This document shows positions 51,986 through 60,985 of a stretch of 64,000 bases of DNA, piece by piece. The DNA lies in the NCBI RefSeq assembly GCF_030159955.1, contig NZ_BSNK01000001.1, positions 62,001-126,000 of the forward strand. The letters are read 5' to 3'. The notes under the pieces were generated by a model. That model did no database searches. It worked only from the letters and a program-made list of their open reading frames with translations, and was not told where the DNA came from. Within the stretch, counting starts at the first letter, position 1. Each line of letters starts with the position of its first letter. The DNA is from Algimonas ampicilliniresistens (lineage in GTDB: Bacteria > Pseudomonadota > Alphaproteobacteria > Caulobacterales > Maricaulaceae). Made by a program: the position numbers and the translations under genes.

Positions 51986-53668
51986 ATGACCATTTTCATC
52001 ATGATCCTGTTGGGATTCATTGTCTTGGGGGTGCTCAACGCGCTCTGGCAGATGCGGACCCATCCAAAGGGTCTCTACATCCTGTTCTTCGCCGAGATGT
52101 GGGAGCGTTTTTCCTATTACGGTATGCGGGCTTTGCTCATCTTCTACCTGACCAAGCACTTCTTGTTCACGGATGATCAGGCTTACGGAATCTACGGGGC
52201 CTATACGACGTTGGTCTATATCACGCCGGTCATCGGCGGCATGCTCGCCGATCGGTTTCTCGGCCAACGCAAGGCCATTGTGATTGGTGCTGTATTGTTG
52301 GTCTTAGGACATGCGGGCATGGCCATTGAAGGCGCTCCGGTCGAAGACCCGACAATGCGCGATGCGACCATTCTAAATGTCTTCTATCTCAGCCTTGCCC
52401 TGATCGTTGCGGGCGTTGGCTTCCTGAAAGCCAACATCTCGGCCATCGTCGGCGAGCTTTATAAGAAGACCGATCCCCGCCGGGACAGTGCTTTCACGCT
52501 CTTCTATGTCGGGATCAATCTCGGCGCGGCCGGCGGAGCCTTGCTGGCTGGCTGGCTCGGCGAAACCTATGGCTGGTCGTATGGTTTCGGTCTTGCAGGC
52601 ATTGGTATGCTGGCAGGTCTGGTCGTCTTTGTTTGGGGTAAACCGTTGCTGCAGGGTGCTGGCGAGCCGCCGAATCCCGCATATTTGGCCGAGAAGGTTG
52701 GCGGCGTTATTACCCGCGAGTGGTTCATCTATATTCTGTCCTTCTTGGGCGTTGGTGTGCTGTGGTATCTGATCCGGGACGAAGCGACGGTGGGCATTAC
52801 GCTCGGTTTCGCGATGGTCGCGACCTATGGCTACATCCTTTGGCGATCCGTATCGAAGCTGCAACCGCATGCGCGTAACCGGATTTTTGCGGCGCTGTTC
52901 CTGATTACCGTGCAGGTCCTTTTTTGGGCCTTGTTTGAACAGGCTGGATCTTCGCTCAACATCTTTACGGACCGGGCTGTTGACCGGACGATCTTGGGGC
53001 AGGAGCAACCAGCCTCGATCTTCCAGTCACTCAATGCGATCTACATTGTGTTCCTTGGACCGCTCTTCGCACTGGGCTGGGCTTGGCTCGCCAAGCGAAA
53101 AATGGACCCGTCGACGGGCGCGAAGTTTGGGCTGGGCGTCATCCAGCTGGGTCTCGGTTTCCTCGTGCTGGTCTGGGGTGCGCAGTCGGCTGGTCTTGGC
53201 AATCTGACGCCGGTGTTCTTCATCTGCATGGTCTATTTGTTGCACACAACGGGTGAGCTCTGCCTCAGCCCTGTGGGCCTGTCCGCCATGACTCGTCTGT
53301 CCACGCCTAACATGGTCGGTCTGATCATGGGCGCGTGGTTCCTCGCCTCTGGCGCGGGTAACTTTGTGGCAGCGCAGATCGCTAAGCTGACATCTTCGGA
53401 TGCGCTGGCTAGTCTCGATGCCGAAGCGGCGTTGGCGGAAACGCAGAGAGCTGTGATGGAAGTCTACAGTCAAATCGGCTGGATCGCGGTCGGCGTAGGT
53501 GTTGCTTTGATTGTGATCAGCCCGATCATCAAACGCATGATGCATCTCGACACGCTCGAAGCAGACATGGAAGGCTATCATGTCAAACATGGTACGTCGG
53601 ACTTTACTATGGACGGCGAGGCTATGGTTGGTGAACGTGAGAGCCCAACGGGCGACGTGAAAGACTAA
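51986..53668 (+). CDS. POT/PTR2-family proton-dependent peptide transporter
   Basis: About 560 residues from ATG 51986. The MFS-type inner-membrane transporter carries the POT signature FAEMWERFSYYGMRALLIFYLTKH (ExxERFxYYG) near residue 33, GKAIVIGA-like loops, and FYVGINLGAAGGALLAGWLGETYGWSYGFG near 165. Members import di- and tripeptides with H+. It would serve the peptidases encoded at 34-48 kb. A GTG at 51920 is an alternative start. A strong terminator follows. Confidence 0.93.
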   Translation: MTIFIMILLGFIVLGVLNALWQMRTHPKGLYILFFAEMWERFSYYGMRALLIFYLTKHFLFTDDQAYGIYGAYTTLVYITPVIGGMLADRFLGQRKAIVIGAVLLVLGHAGMAIEGAPVEDPTMRDATILNVFYLSLALIVAGVGFLKANISAIVGELYKKTDPRRDSAFTLFYVGINLGAAGGALLAGWLGETYGWSYGFGLAGIGMLAGLVVFVWGKPLLQGAGEPPNPAYLAEKVGGVITREWFIYILSFLGVGVLWYLIRDEATVGITLGFAMVATYGYILWRSVSKLQPHARNRIFAALFLITVQVLFWALFEQAGSSLNIFTDRAVDRTILGQEQPASIFQSLNAIYIVFLGPLFALGWAWLAKRKMDPSTGAKFGLGVIQLGLGFLVLVWGAQSAGLGNLTPVFFICMVYLLHTTGELCLSPVGLSAMTRLSTPNMVGLIMGAWFLASGAGNFVAAQIAKLTSSDALASLDAEAALAETQRAVMEVYSQIGWIAVGVGVALIVISPIIKRMMHLDTLEADMEGYHVKHGTSDFTMDGEAMVGERESPTGDVKD

Positions 53669-53689
53669 CAGTCTAATAAGAGCTAAAGA

Positions 53690-53717
53690 AAAAGCCCGCC
53701 AATTGGCGGGCTTTTTT
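53690..53717 (+). terminator. Rho-independent terminator after the POT gene
   Basis: Stem AAGCCCGCC / GGCGGGCTT with an AATT loop and a T run of six. It lies 24 bases after the stop codon, between convergent POT and DUF937 genes. Confidence 0.92.
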
Positions 53718-53747
53718 ATGCCTTGAAGAGAGTTGGTCAGAAACGCT

Positions 53748-54416
53748 CTAGCGTTGGTTCATCACCATGCCCAGAATATCGTCCATTGTATTGCCGTCGC
53801 CATCCGCGTCGAGCATCCGACCGAGCATGCCCATGCCTTGTTGGTGGGCTTGGCGTTGTTGACGTTGCTGTCTGCCTCCACCTCCGAGTAAGCCGCCCAA
53901 AATGCCACCAATCCCTTTGGCTGGTGCGCCTTGCTGGCCCCCGCCCATAAGTTGCTGCATCGCGGCTTGGGCGAGCATGCCCTGAATGCCTTGATTATTG
54001 TTCGTCTGTTTGGACAGACCGCCCATCGCCATCATGGCGACCATGGGTAGCATTTTCTTCAATATGTCGCTGCTGATTCCAGTTTGCTCTGAAGCGCGAC
54101 CCGCAACAGCGCGGCTCACATCTTTGGATCCGAACAGGTGACCGAGAATGGCGTTGCCGTCGGTTTGGGCGTTTTGTGACAGGGTTTGCGGGTTTTCCAG
54201 ATATTGCTCGTGACCACCATTCTGTAGCGCGCCCAATAATCCGGCTAGGCCTTGAGGTGAGGCCGTGTTGCGCTTCATGGCGGAGCTGATGGCAGGCAGC
54301 AGGGCGCCGATGGCTTGCTGGCTCTGCTGAGGGGAGAGGCCAAGCTGATTACCGGCCTGTTGAGCTGTGTCACCGCCAGCGGCTTGCATGATCATGTCCA
54401 TCATATTCATGGCCAT
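53748..54416 (-). CDS. DUF937 domain protein
   Basis: A 222-residue protein of the YidB/DUF937 type, with QQAGNQLGLSPQQSQQAIGALLPAISSAMKRN near 18, a second helical repeat around SKDVSRAVAGRASEQTGISSDILKKMLPM, and a Gly/Gln-rich tail (GGGRQQRQQRQAHQQG). The function is unknown; homologues are small helical repeat proteins. It is convergent with the POT gene and shares its terminator region. Confidence 0.85.
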   Translation of the reverse strand: MAMNMMDMIMQAAGGDTAQQAGNQLGLSPQQSQQAIGALLPAISSAMKRNTASPQGLAGLLGALQNGGHEQYLENPQTLSQNAQTDGNAILGHLFGSKDVSRAVAGRASEQTGISSDILKKMLPMVAMMAMGGLSKQTNNNQGIQGMLAQAAMQQLMGGGQQGAPAKGIGGILGGLLGGGGRQQRQQRQAHQQGMGMLGRMLDADGDGNTMDDILGMVMNQR

Positions 54417-54464
54417 AGGAAATCCTTTTCGAAAGTGTGTCTACGATTGTTTATCTGAATTAAT

Positions 54465-55133
54465 CTACGGAGTCGCGCATTGTTGCGGTATGGCCGCAAG
54501 CGCGTTCATCGTGCGTTCACTGACTACGGCATCCGTCAGTGGCTTCTGGATGCTGTCCCGTCGCCGCCATAACAGTTCCCAGCGCGGCGCATTATCGTCT
54601 TGCGTGAATTTGTCGGCATATTGAACGGACACGCCGAGGATCATTGTCGGTGTTTCCCAGATGATCCGTAGTTGACGGTTGGCTTCTCCTCCCAAGCTAC
54701 GATTGGCCGTGAACTCCGCATTGTCAGCTGCGGTCCAAACGGGCACGGGTCCGGCTCCGAAATCCATGACGAACTGACAGACCTTGCTTTGTGATCCGCG
54801 AAGATGCGCCAACCGGAAAGTGCGATCTCTTAGGCTAGCGGGCTTCGTTTCGGGTAGGTTGATTAGAATGGTGTGGGCTCGATCCGCCATACGCGAATAG
54901 CGGCGGCCCTCACGCACTTTGATATGCCGATGAGTCAAGACGGCTGTGGCTGTTTCCTCAACTTGCTGCGTGATCGTCTGGGTCGTGTTCTGGGCCATGC
55001 GAACAGGCGCAGTGACAAAGCGGTAGACCCCAAACAACACCGCCGCAACGATGAGCAATGCAACCACCCAGAGGATAGCTCGGATTGTTTTATGCCGCTC
55101 AATGCACGCTTGTTTGTCGAGATCTGTTATCAT
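54465..55133 (-). CDS. Hypothetical membrane-anchored protein
   Basis: About 222 residues from ATG 55133, which overlaps the upstream TGA (ATGA). A transmembrane helix lies at about 18-40 (AILWVVALLIVAAVLFGVYRFV), followed by a basic linker and a soluble domain (HIKVREGRRYSRMADRAHTILINLPETKPASLRDRTFRLAHL...) with a C-terminal Cys pair (QFVMDFGAG after KVCQ; PQQCATP). No family is recognised. It is coupled with the four-helix membrane protein upstream. Confidence 0.6.
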   Translation of the reverse strand: MITDLDKQACIERHKTIRAILWVVALLIVAAVLFGVYRFVTAPVRMAQNTTQTITQQVEETATAVLTHRHIKVREGRRYSRMADRAHTILINLPETKPASLRDRTFRLAHLRGSQSKVCQFVMDFGAGPVPVWTAADNAEFTANRSLGGEANRQLRIIWETPTMILGVSVQYADKFTQDDNAPRWELLWRRRDSIQKPLTDAVVSERTMNALAAIPQQCATP

Positions 55134-55531
55134 GATGGCCTGTGACGCGTTCGGTACCATTCCATGGTTTCAGGAATGTCGAATGATAGCGAAATCAGAT
55201 TAACGATCAAAAGTGCTTTCAAATAGGTCGCATAGGTCGAGGATAAATCCGCATCAGAGACGAAGAGTAAGTAGCCAATGAAAACGACGAGCGGAATCCA
55301 GAGAATGACGTGAGGGACGGCCATTTTGTTCGTGAACCTCCGGTCCCCTATCATGATGAAGATATTTGGCACCATGCCGCCAATAGCGAGCAGCGCAATC
55401 ACTCCGGCTGAAGGTTCACCCAGAAACCGTATACTGGCGGCATTGACCGGGACCAAGATCAGAACCATCCAAATTTGCACCCAAGTCGGCAAACTCCGGA
55501 AGCTTTTCCAAAGGTCAGAAACGAGCGTCAT
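55130..55531 (-). CDS. Hypothetical four-helix membrane protein
   Basis: A 133-residue predicted inner-membrane protein with four hydrophobic segments (about 14-34, 40-58, 72-92 and 104-122). No known family was recognised; the C-terminus ends in a basic tail (MEWYRTRHRPS). Its TGA overlaps the start of the anchored protein downstream, so both are probably produced together. It follows the DUF2891 gene by 15 bases. Confidence 0.6.
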   Translation of the reverse strand: MTLVSDLWKSFRSLPTWVQIWMVLILVPVNAASIRFLGEPSAGVIALLAIGGMVPNIFIMIGDRRFTNKMAVPHVILWIPLVVFIGYLLFVSDADLSSTYATYLKALLIVNLISLSFDIPETMEWYRTRHRPS

Positions 55532-55546
55532 TCTGCGTTTCCATAA

Positions 55547-56719
55547 TCATTCGTTCCACCCGCGATCCGTCATTAGATAGGTTGCGAAGCTGGCGAGCCA
55601 GTGGCTGCCAGAATAATGTTCATCTGACACGGCCTCGACGCCTGCGTCGCGGTGGACTTCTGCAGCAGCCACAAGCGCAGCACGGCGCGGATCATCATCC
55701 GGCAAGGCGCGCGCAATGTTAAACAGGTTCCAGGCGCGGCTACTATTAACCCCGTCCAAGTGGACCAGTTTTCCATCTGAGGCGTCCAGAACGATGGCGG
55801 GCGGTAGCCAGTCGGCGCGGCCATCACCGGGAATGCCGGGCAGAAAGCGGCTCAGCCAGTCGGCAAAGTCAGACGGACTGAGTACTCGGCGCATCAGATC
55901 CGCTTCCATTAAACAGGGCGACAGGAAGTCTTCGCCTGATGGTTCATAGCCGAGCGGGCAGTTCACATCGTCCAAGTGAAAGTCTCGCGCACGTGCGTCG
56001 ATCTGGGCGGCGAACTCAGCATCGCCCGCAACGACCGCCCAGTCATGCATCAGGGTGAAAGCGAACGCGCTCTGATTATGAGTGCCAAGCCGGATCGGAT
56101 AGGCCAGCTTGGGCATCCAGTCTTTTGTCGCGGCGACAATGTCCGCTTCAAGCGGTTCCAAAGCAGCAAGCCACCGTTTCGCATTCGTATCATCCCACTC
56201 GCGTAATTCCGCTGTTAGCTGCAACAGCCACGCCCAACCATAGGGGCGTTCCCAAGAGCCGCGTTCCGCCCGTCTGAAATTGGCCAGCTCGCCTGCAATT
56301 GTGTCCAGGTTGAGATTGGCGTTTAGCTTAGCGATGGCTTCGGCCTGCGTCTCTGCCTCGAGATCGCCGATCCTGAGCAGCCTGACGAGCAGCCAGTGTC
56401 CATGCACGGCGCTGTGCCAATCAAAACAACCATAGAAGGCTGGGAAAAGGTCGCGCGGCCGCCCAATCGCTTCAGCCGTATTGGTCGTGCGTGAAATCTT
56501 GTTGGGGAACTCCTGTTGCACACAATCGAGGGCCAGCCGCGAAAAGCGGTCCGCGAGCATCGGGTCGATCTGGGTCGGAAACGCATCAGCACGGACGGGG
56601 AGGACGGGCGTCGTCTCTGTAATTTGAACGGGTTCCGTATCGGACGGAAGGGACGTCTCGGTGCAACTGGCTCCAGCAGAGGCAATGAAGGCAAGAAGAA
56701 GCAAGGCGGCGTGTTTCAT
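55547..56719 (-). CDS. DUF2891 lipoprotein
   Basis: A 390-residue protein with a signal ending ASAGASC (Cys19), then a domain rich in Trp and His: DLFPAFYGCFDWHSAVHGHWLLVRLLRIGDLEAE, RPYGWAWLLQLTAELREW, RLGTHNQSAFAFTLMHDWAVVAGD, YEPSGEDFLSPCLMEADLMRRVL. This is the DUF2891 pattern, an (alpha/alpha)6-type fold with unknown substrate, related by appearance to sugar-processing enzymes. First gene of a run with two membrane proteins. Confidence 0.85.
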   Translation of the reverse strand: MKHAALLLLAFIASAGASCTETSLPSDTEPVQITETTPVLPVRADAFPTQIDPMLADRFSRLALDCVQQEFPNKISRTTNTAEAIGRPRDLFPAFYGCFDWHSAVHGHWLLVRLLRIGDLEAETQAEAIAKLNANLNLDTIAGELANFRRAERGSWERPYGWAWLLQLTAELREWDDTNAKRWLAALEPLEADIVAATKDWMPKLAYPIRLGTHNQSAFAFTLMHDWAVVAGDAEFAAQIDARARDFHLDDVNCPLGYEPSGEDFLSPCLMEADLMRRVLSPSDFADWLSRFLPGIPGDGRADWLPPAIVLDASDGKLVHLDGVNSSRAWNLFNIARALPDDDPRRAALVAAAEVHRDAGVEAVSDEHYSGSHWLASFATYLMTDRGWNE

Positions 56720-56760
56720 CGCGTGAGTGTCGCAGGCTGCAGAGAAAGGTCAAGCACCTA

Positions 56761-56789
56761 CAAAAAACCCCGGCACAGGGCCGGGGTTC
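56761..56789 (-). terminator. Rho-independent terminator of the DUF4167 gene
   Basis: Stem AACCCCGGC / GCCGGGGTT (nine bp) with a short loop. Read on the minus strand it is followed by TTTTTT. It lies 26 bases beyond the DUF4167 stop codon. Confidence 0.88.
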
Positions 56790-56814
56790 TTAACGGGTTG
56801 CGTAAGCGTTGGAT

Positions 56815-57399
56815 CTACTCCGCTGCTTCCACGGTTTCACTATCACCGCTCTTGTCGCGCGCTGGGGCGCGGCGGCGGCGTTTAGGTTTCTCTTCAGGCG
56901 CCTCTGTCGCTTCAACTGGAGCCGCATCGGCATCTGTGGTGCGTGGTCGACGGGTTCGCGGTTTCGGCTTTTCGTCCTCATCCGCTTTATCGGTATTTGT
57001 CTCTGACGCCGTGTCGGACTGATCCTCAGACTTATTCGGACGCGGGCGACGGTTTTGCTGACGATCATTATTGTCGCCATCGGAATTGTTGCGATTACGA
57101 TCATTGCGTTGATTACGCTCTGCATCGCGGGCTTCCCGCGCTTCACGTTCGGCTTCGCGCTGGGCTTCCTGCTCATTCATCAGGCGCAAATAATGCTCGG
57201 CATGTTGACGCAAGCTTTCGGCCTTGACCCGGTTGCCACTTGTTTTGGCATCGCGGGCAAGCTGTGTGTATTTTTCATAGATGGTCGACGCACTGCCACG
57301 CACCTTCACATCCGGTCCATTGGAATCCAAAGACCGGTTGGAGTTGTTGCGACTATTGCCGCTGTTATTGTTGCGATTACGACCGCGTTGACGCTTCAT
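56815..57399 (-). CDS. DUF4167 RNA-binding-like protein
   Basis: A 194-residue, highly charged protein with an Asn/Arg-rich N-terminus, then the DUF4167 core DVKVRGSASTIYEKYTQLARDAKTSGNRVKAESLRQHAEHYLRLM (about 30-75), and a long disordered tail of Arg/Glu, Asp/Asn and Pro repeats. The family is nearly confined to alphaproteobacteria and sits next to prmC, as here. It probably binds RNA; the low-complexity tail is typical. Confidence 0.92.
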   Translation of the reverse strand: MKRQRGRNRNNNSGNSRNNSNRSLDSNGPDVKVRGSASTIYEKYTQLARDAKTSGNRVKAESLRQHAEHYLRLMNEQEAQREAEREAREARDAERNQRNDRNRNNSDGDNNDRQQNRRPRPNKSEDQSDTASETNTDKADEDEKPKPRTRRPRTTDADAAPVEATEAPEEKPKRRRRAPARDKSGDSETVEAAE

Positions 57400-57603
57400 C
57401 GGATTATCCTGAACACGCTGGGAAAGAGCAAAGCGGGCGAACCGCAGACGAACTTTCCGGGGGTGGTTTGTTGGATTTCAACGGGGGATCGGGACATGTG
57501 TCCCGCAGTATTCCTGCCCAACCAACAGGTTTCGACTACCACTCGGCTAGCGTATGTCAAAGGGGTTTTTCAGCCTTATCCCCGCCCAATCTATCTGTGC
57601 CGT

Positions 57604-58500
57604 CTAAGACCGCCATCCGCAGACGACCCGGTCGTGACCGGCTGGGTCGGCCAAGAGGCGGATGTGTCGATAGTCAGCGCTTTTGAAAAGGGCCTGAACA
57701 GCCTCGCCTTGATCAAACCCGATCTCGACGCCGAGCCACCCCCGGGGTCGCAAATATTCGCGCGCGCCCGGTACAATGATCCGGTAGGGGTCGAGCCCAT
57801 CGCGGCCACCATGTAAGGCGCCGACCGGATCATGCTCTGCAACTTCGCGCTCTAGGGCGGTCATCGCATTGGACGTGATGTAGGGCGGGTTACTTAATAT
57901 AACGTCGAATGGGTTTGAGGGCAGGGCAGACAACCAATCAGATTGAAGGGTTTCCAATCGATCGCTTACCTTGAGCGCTTCCGCATTCACGCGCGTGGTC
58001 CTTAGAGCGTTTGCGTCGCAATCGGTTGCGATCGCCATCGCATCCTCTCGTTCGCAAAGCAGTGAGATGGCGAGCGCACCAGAGCCTGTGCCGAGATCAA
58101 GTAAGCGCGGTGTCTTGACGTCGCGGATTACTTCCAGCGCTGCCAGCAACAAAACTTCCGTGTCGCCGCGCGGGGACAAGACATCGTCGATCAAGAAGCG
58201 ACGGCCATAAAATTCCCGCCAGCCTAAGATGCGATCAACGGGGTCACCAGCCAGTCGCCGCTCTGCGCCGAGTCGTAGCGCGTTCATCTGTTCAGTCTGG
58301 ACGGGCTCGGCTCCGCCTATGATATAGTCGGTTTGGTTCAGCCCGGTCAGGCCGAGCAAGAGGTCCAGTGCGTCCTCATCGGCAAAAGGGAGGCCCGCCG
58401 CCACAAACTGACGAGCGATGACACGTTTGGCCGCGCGGTAATTCAGGCCTGATACTAGGCCTGAATTTGGATTTGGGCGCTGGTCAAAAGGGGCAACCAT
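57604..58500 (-). CDS. prmC: Release factor glutamine methyltransferase PrmC
   Basis: PrmC methylates the GGQ glutamine of RF1/RF2 with SAM. The 298-residue protein has the N-terminal helical domain (LLGLTGLNQTDYIIGG near 49), the SAM motif LDLGTGSGALAISLL near 135, and the catalytic NPPY in ILSNPPYITSNAMTALEREVAEHDPVGALHGG near 208. It begins at ATG 58500 and is followed, 204 bases later, by DUF4167. A perfect inverted repeat lies inside its 5' coding region. prfA is not adjacent. Confidence 0.94.
   Translation of the reverse strand: MVAPFDQRPNPNSGLVSGLNYRAAKRVIARQFVAAGLPFADEDALDLLLGLTGLNQTDYIIGGAEPVQTEQMNALRLGAERRLAGDPVDRILGWREFYGRRFLIDDVLSPRGDTEVLLLAALEVIRDVKTPRLLDLGTGSGALAISLLCEREDAMAIATDCDANALRTTRVNAEALKVSDRLETLQSDWLSALPSNPFDVILSNPPYITSNAMTALEREVAEHDPVGALHGGRDGLDPYRIIVPGAREYLRPRGWLGVEIGFDQGEAVQALFKSADYRHIRLLADPAGHDRVVCGWRS
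58441..58466. repeat. Perfect 10-bp inverted repeat in the 5' end of prmC
   Basis: ATTCAGGCCT and AGGCCTGAAT flank a six-base spacer (GATACT), so the prmC mRNA can form a ten-bp hairpin around codons 12-20. It could slow translation initiation or be a fortuitous structure; it is not a terminator because no T run follows. Confidence 0.5.
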
Positions 58501-58535
58501 ATCCGCGCATAGGCTGGGGCGCGCCGAATATCCAA

Positions 58536-59030
58536 CTAGGATTGTGCGAGGGCGTCCTGAATTTTGGTGACGATCTCAGCGGTTTCATCTGCCTTGGTCA
58601 CTTTCGACAGGACGCGTTTGTCATCCACATCGACCAGCAATAGCCAGCCTGTCTTGATCGTGCCGTCGAGTTCCGCACGAACGGCTTCTTCTACGCCTGC
58701 CGCTTTGGCTTGTGCGTAGAAATTGTCGGCATTCTTGTCGGTGTAGTCGAGCGTGACGAACTCAACGCCCGGCATTGGACCCATGGCCTGAACCGCTTTG
58801 ATTTTTGGGTCGAGCACTTTGCAGCTCCCGCACCAGTCAGCATAGACCAGAACTGCTTTGGTCTTTGTTTCCATCGCGACGTCGCTGGTCATGACATCGG
58901 TTGAGGCCGTGTCAGTCATAACTGTCGTTTCGACGATCTGCACGGGTTCTGTTGTAGCCGTGGACGTGTCAGCATTGGAACAGGCGGCGAGAAGCGCGGT
59001 CGTGGCGGCGAGGATCAAAGTTTTTTGCAT
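58536..59030 (-). CDS. Thioredoxin-fold lipoprotein
   Basis: About 164 residues from ATG 59030, with GGAG ten bases upstream. The lipoprotein signal ends LLAAC (Cys17); a Thr/Ser-rich linker follows, then a thioredoxin fold with ADWCGSCKVLDPK (CxxC at 67-70), FVTLDYTDKNADNFYAQAKAAGVEEAV. The motif and lipid anchor suggest a periplasmic redox or chaperone role such as cytochrome or disulfide repair. It lies 35 bases after the prmC start on the same strand. Confidence 0.85.
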   Translation of the reverse strand: MQKTLILAATTALLAACSNADTSTATTEPVQIVETTVMTDTASTDVMTSDVAMETKTKAVLVYADWCGSCKVLDPKIKAVQAMGPMPGVEFVTLDYTDKNADNFYAQAKAAGVEEAVRAELDGTIKTGWLLLVDVDDKRVLSKVTKADETAEIVTKIQDALAQS

Positions 59031-59059
59031 TGGAATCTCCATGAGTTGCCACCCCCTTA

Positions 59060-59085
59060 GAGAGGTGCCTCATCACGCACCTCTC
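59060..59085. repeat. Perfect nine-bp hairpin between alpha/beta hydrolase and thioredoxin genes
   Basis: GAGAGGTGC-CTCATCAC-GCACCTCTC forms a nine-bp perfect stem with an eight-base loop, overlapping the hydrolase stop codon in a 53-base gap. It lacks a T run, so it may be a processing or stabilising structure rather than a terminator. Confidence 0.5.
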
Positions 59086-59839
59086 ACAGTTGCGCGAGCA
59101 TCGTCTCTAATGTGGTCCAGAGACGCGAGAGATCGTGTGGGCGCGAGAGCGAATGGTCCCCGCCTTTGACCAGCGTGTAGCCGACCCGTTCGCTGGTGAC
59201 GGTTTTCACAATCAAACGCGAATAAGCCGGAGGGACGACATCATCATTCGCTCCTTGAAGAATTTCGATTGGGCCATTGAAGTCGATGGGGGCGTCCAAG
59301 ATCTGCCGTGCGCGGCCATCTTCGATCAGCGCGCGGGAATATGCATAAGGTTCGCCATAATCGGACGGCTCATACACAACACCGTCTTCGATTAGCATGG
59401 TGCGCTTGTGGTCGTCCCATCCGGACCAGACCATTTTCTCGGTGAAATCTGGGGCTGGATTGATCAGAACGAGGCCTTTGACGGCGTCGGGTCGATCCAG
59501 CGCGGCCAGTAATGATGCCCAGCCACCCATAGACGAACCGATGAGCACAACGCCGTTTTTGCCGAATCGATCGATCATAGCGACGACGTCTGACGCCCAG
59601 CGCGAGACTGTGCCGTCGGTGAACTCACCATCACTGATCCCATGGCCGAAATAATCGAACCGTACGAAAGGCCGACCGGCTCGTTCGCATTGCTCATGCA
59701 AAAAGACGGCTTTTGTGCCGTCCATGTCGGATTTCAGCCCGCCGCACCAGATCATTGTGGGGCCGCCAATCTCCGGTCGGCCCTCCACATAATGATAAGC
59801 GAGTTTTGCGCCCTCATGGTTGATGTGTTGCGCGCCCAT
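59084..59839 (-). CDS. Alpha/beta hydrolase
   Basis: A 251-residue serine-hydrolase-fold protein with TMIWCGGLKSDM near the start (oxyanion region), VRFDYFGHGISDG, the nucleophile elbow GSSMGGW (Ser near 103), LVLINPAPDF, GANDDVVPPAYSRL (Asp) and KGGDHSLSRP (His). This layout resembles the PGAP1/YqiA-like and palmitoyl-thioesterase-like (ABHD10) group. GAGG lies seven bases before the ATG. It is divergent from the GT4 gene, whose start region overlaps its own promoter region. Confidence 0.87.
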   Translation of the reverse strand: MGAQHINHEGAKLAYHYVEGRPEIGGPTMIWCGGLKSDMDGTKAVFLHEQCERAGRPFVRFDYFGHGISDGEFTDGTVSRWASDVVAMIDRFGKNGVVLIGSSMGGWASLLAALDRPDAVKGLVLINPAPDFTEKMVWSGWDDHKRTMLIEDGVVYEPSDYGEPYAYSRALIEDGRARQILDAPIDFNGPIEILQGANDDVVPPAYSRLIVKTVTSERVGYTLVKGGDHSLSRPHDLSRLWTTLETMLAQL

Positions 59840-59854
59840 GCTACGGCCTCATGT

Positions 59855-60985
59855 GTGACGAAGCCTAGCTCATACAATGTCTTGCAAGTCTTGCCAGCCT
59901 TGGAGGCGGGCGGAGTCGAACGCACGACGGTCGAAGTGTCCGAAGCGCTCATCGCGGATGGGCATGGGGCGTTTGTTGTCAGTGGCGGTGGACGTCTGGT
60001 TAATAAGCTGACCAAAGCGGGCGCGACGCATTTTACCGCGAATGTCGGCTCCAAACGTCTGCTTAGCTTGCCGTGGCGAATCGCGGCGTTGCGAAAGTTG
60101 ATCGTATTGAACAAAATCGATGTGGTTCATGCGCGCTCCCGCGCGCCCGCATGGGCGGCTTGGCGTGCTGCGATGGCGGAAGGCGTGCCTTTCGTGACCA
60201 CCTATCACGGCATCTATAATGAAGGGTTTTTAGGCAAGCGACGCTATAATTCCATCATGGCGCGCGGTGATCTGGTTATCGCCAATTCGCGCTTCACGGC
60301 GGATCATGTGATGGCAACGCACAAGACGCCGGAAGATCGGATCCGCGTGATCCCACGCGGTGTCGACATGGCATTGTTTGATCCTAAGGCAGTTTCACGG
60401 GGTCGCGTTGAAGCGGTTTGGAACAAATGGAATGTCAAACCAGATGACCGGGTCATCTTATTGCCGGCTCGGTTGACGCGTTGGAAAGGTCAGACCGTGG
60501 CGATTCGGGCCTTGGCTCGCTTGCCGGACGATACAGTGCTGGTGTGCGCAGGAGACCCCCAAGGACGTGATGCCTATGTCGCGGAGTTGAGGGCGCTGGC
60601 CAACTCGCTCGGCGTTGCGGAGCGGTTGCGCCTGCCGGGACATGAAATCGACATGCCTGCTGCCTTTATGGCCGCCGACCGAGTGACGACGCCGTCGACG
60701 GATCCAGAAGCGTTCGGACGAACGGCCGCTGAAGCGCAGGCGATGGGGCGCTGGGTTGTGGCCTCTAACCATGGCGGTGCGGTCGATGTGGTAGATAATG
60801 AAGTGACGGGTCGGCTGGTCGCGCCAGGCGACTCTGACGCCTTGGCCCGGGCTCTTTTAGGGGTTCCGGGGACCTATGATCCGATCGCCGCACGCGAGCG
60901 AATTGCGGATCGGTTCTCCAAGCAGGCGCTCCAGAGCGCCACATTGCAGGTTTACCGTGAGGCAATTCAGCAACAATCGCGCTAA
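59855..60985 (+). CDS. Glycosyltransferase family 4
   Basis: About 376 residues from GTG 59855 (an ATG at 59816 would overlap the divergent hydrolase). The GT-B fold shows NVLQVLPALEAGGVERTTVEVSEALIADGH (N-domain), VVHARSRAPAWAAW, IRVIPRGVDMALFDP, ILLPARLTRWKGQTVAIRAL (donor) and PSTDPEAFGRTAAEAQAMGRWVVASNHGGAVDVV (E-x7-E retaining GT4 motif). It is likely to act in surface polysaccharide or glycolipid assembly, but no such cluster is in view. Confidence 0.9.
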   Translation: MTKPSSYNVLQVLPALEAGGVERTTVEVSEALIADGHGAFVVSGGGRLVNKLTKAGATHFTANVGSKRLLSLPWRIAALRKLIVLNKIDVVHARSRAPAWAAWRAAMAEGVPFVTTYHGIYNEGFLGKRRYNSIMARGDLVIANSRFTADHVMATHKTPEDRIRVIPRGVDMALFDPKAVSRGRVEAVWNKWNVKPDDRVILLPARLTRWKGQTVAIRALARLPDDTVLVCAGDPQGRDAYVAELRALANSLGVAERLRLPGHEIDMPAAFMAADRVTTPSTDPEAFGRTAAEAQAMGRWVVASNHGGAVDVVDNEVTGRLVAPGDSDALARALLGVPGTYDPIAARERIADRFSKQALQSATLQVYREAIQQQSR

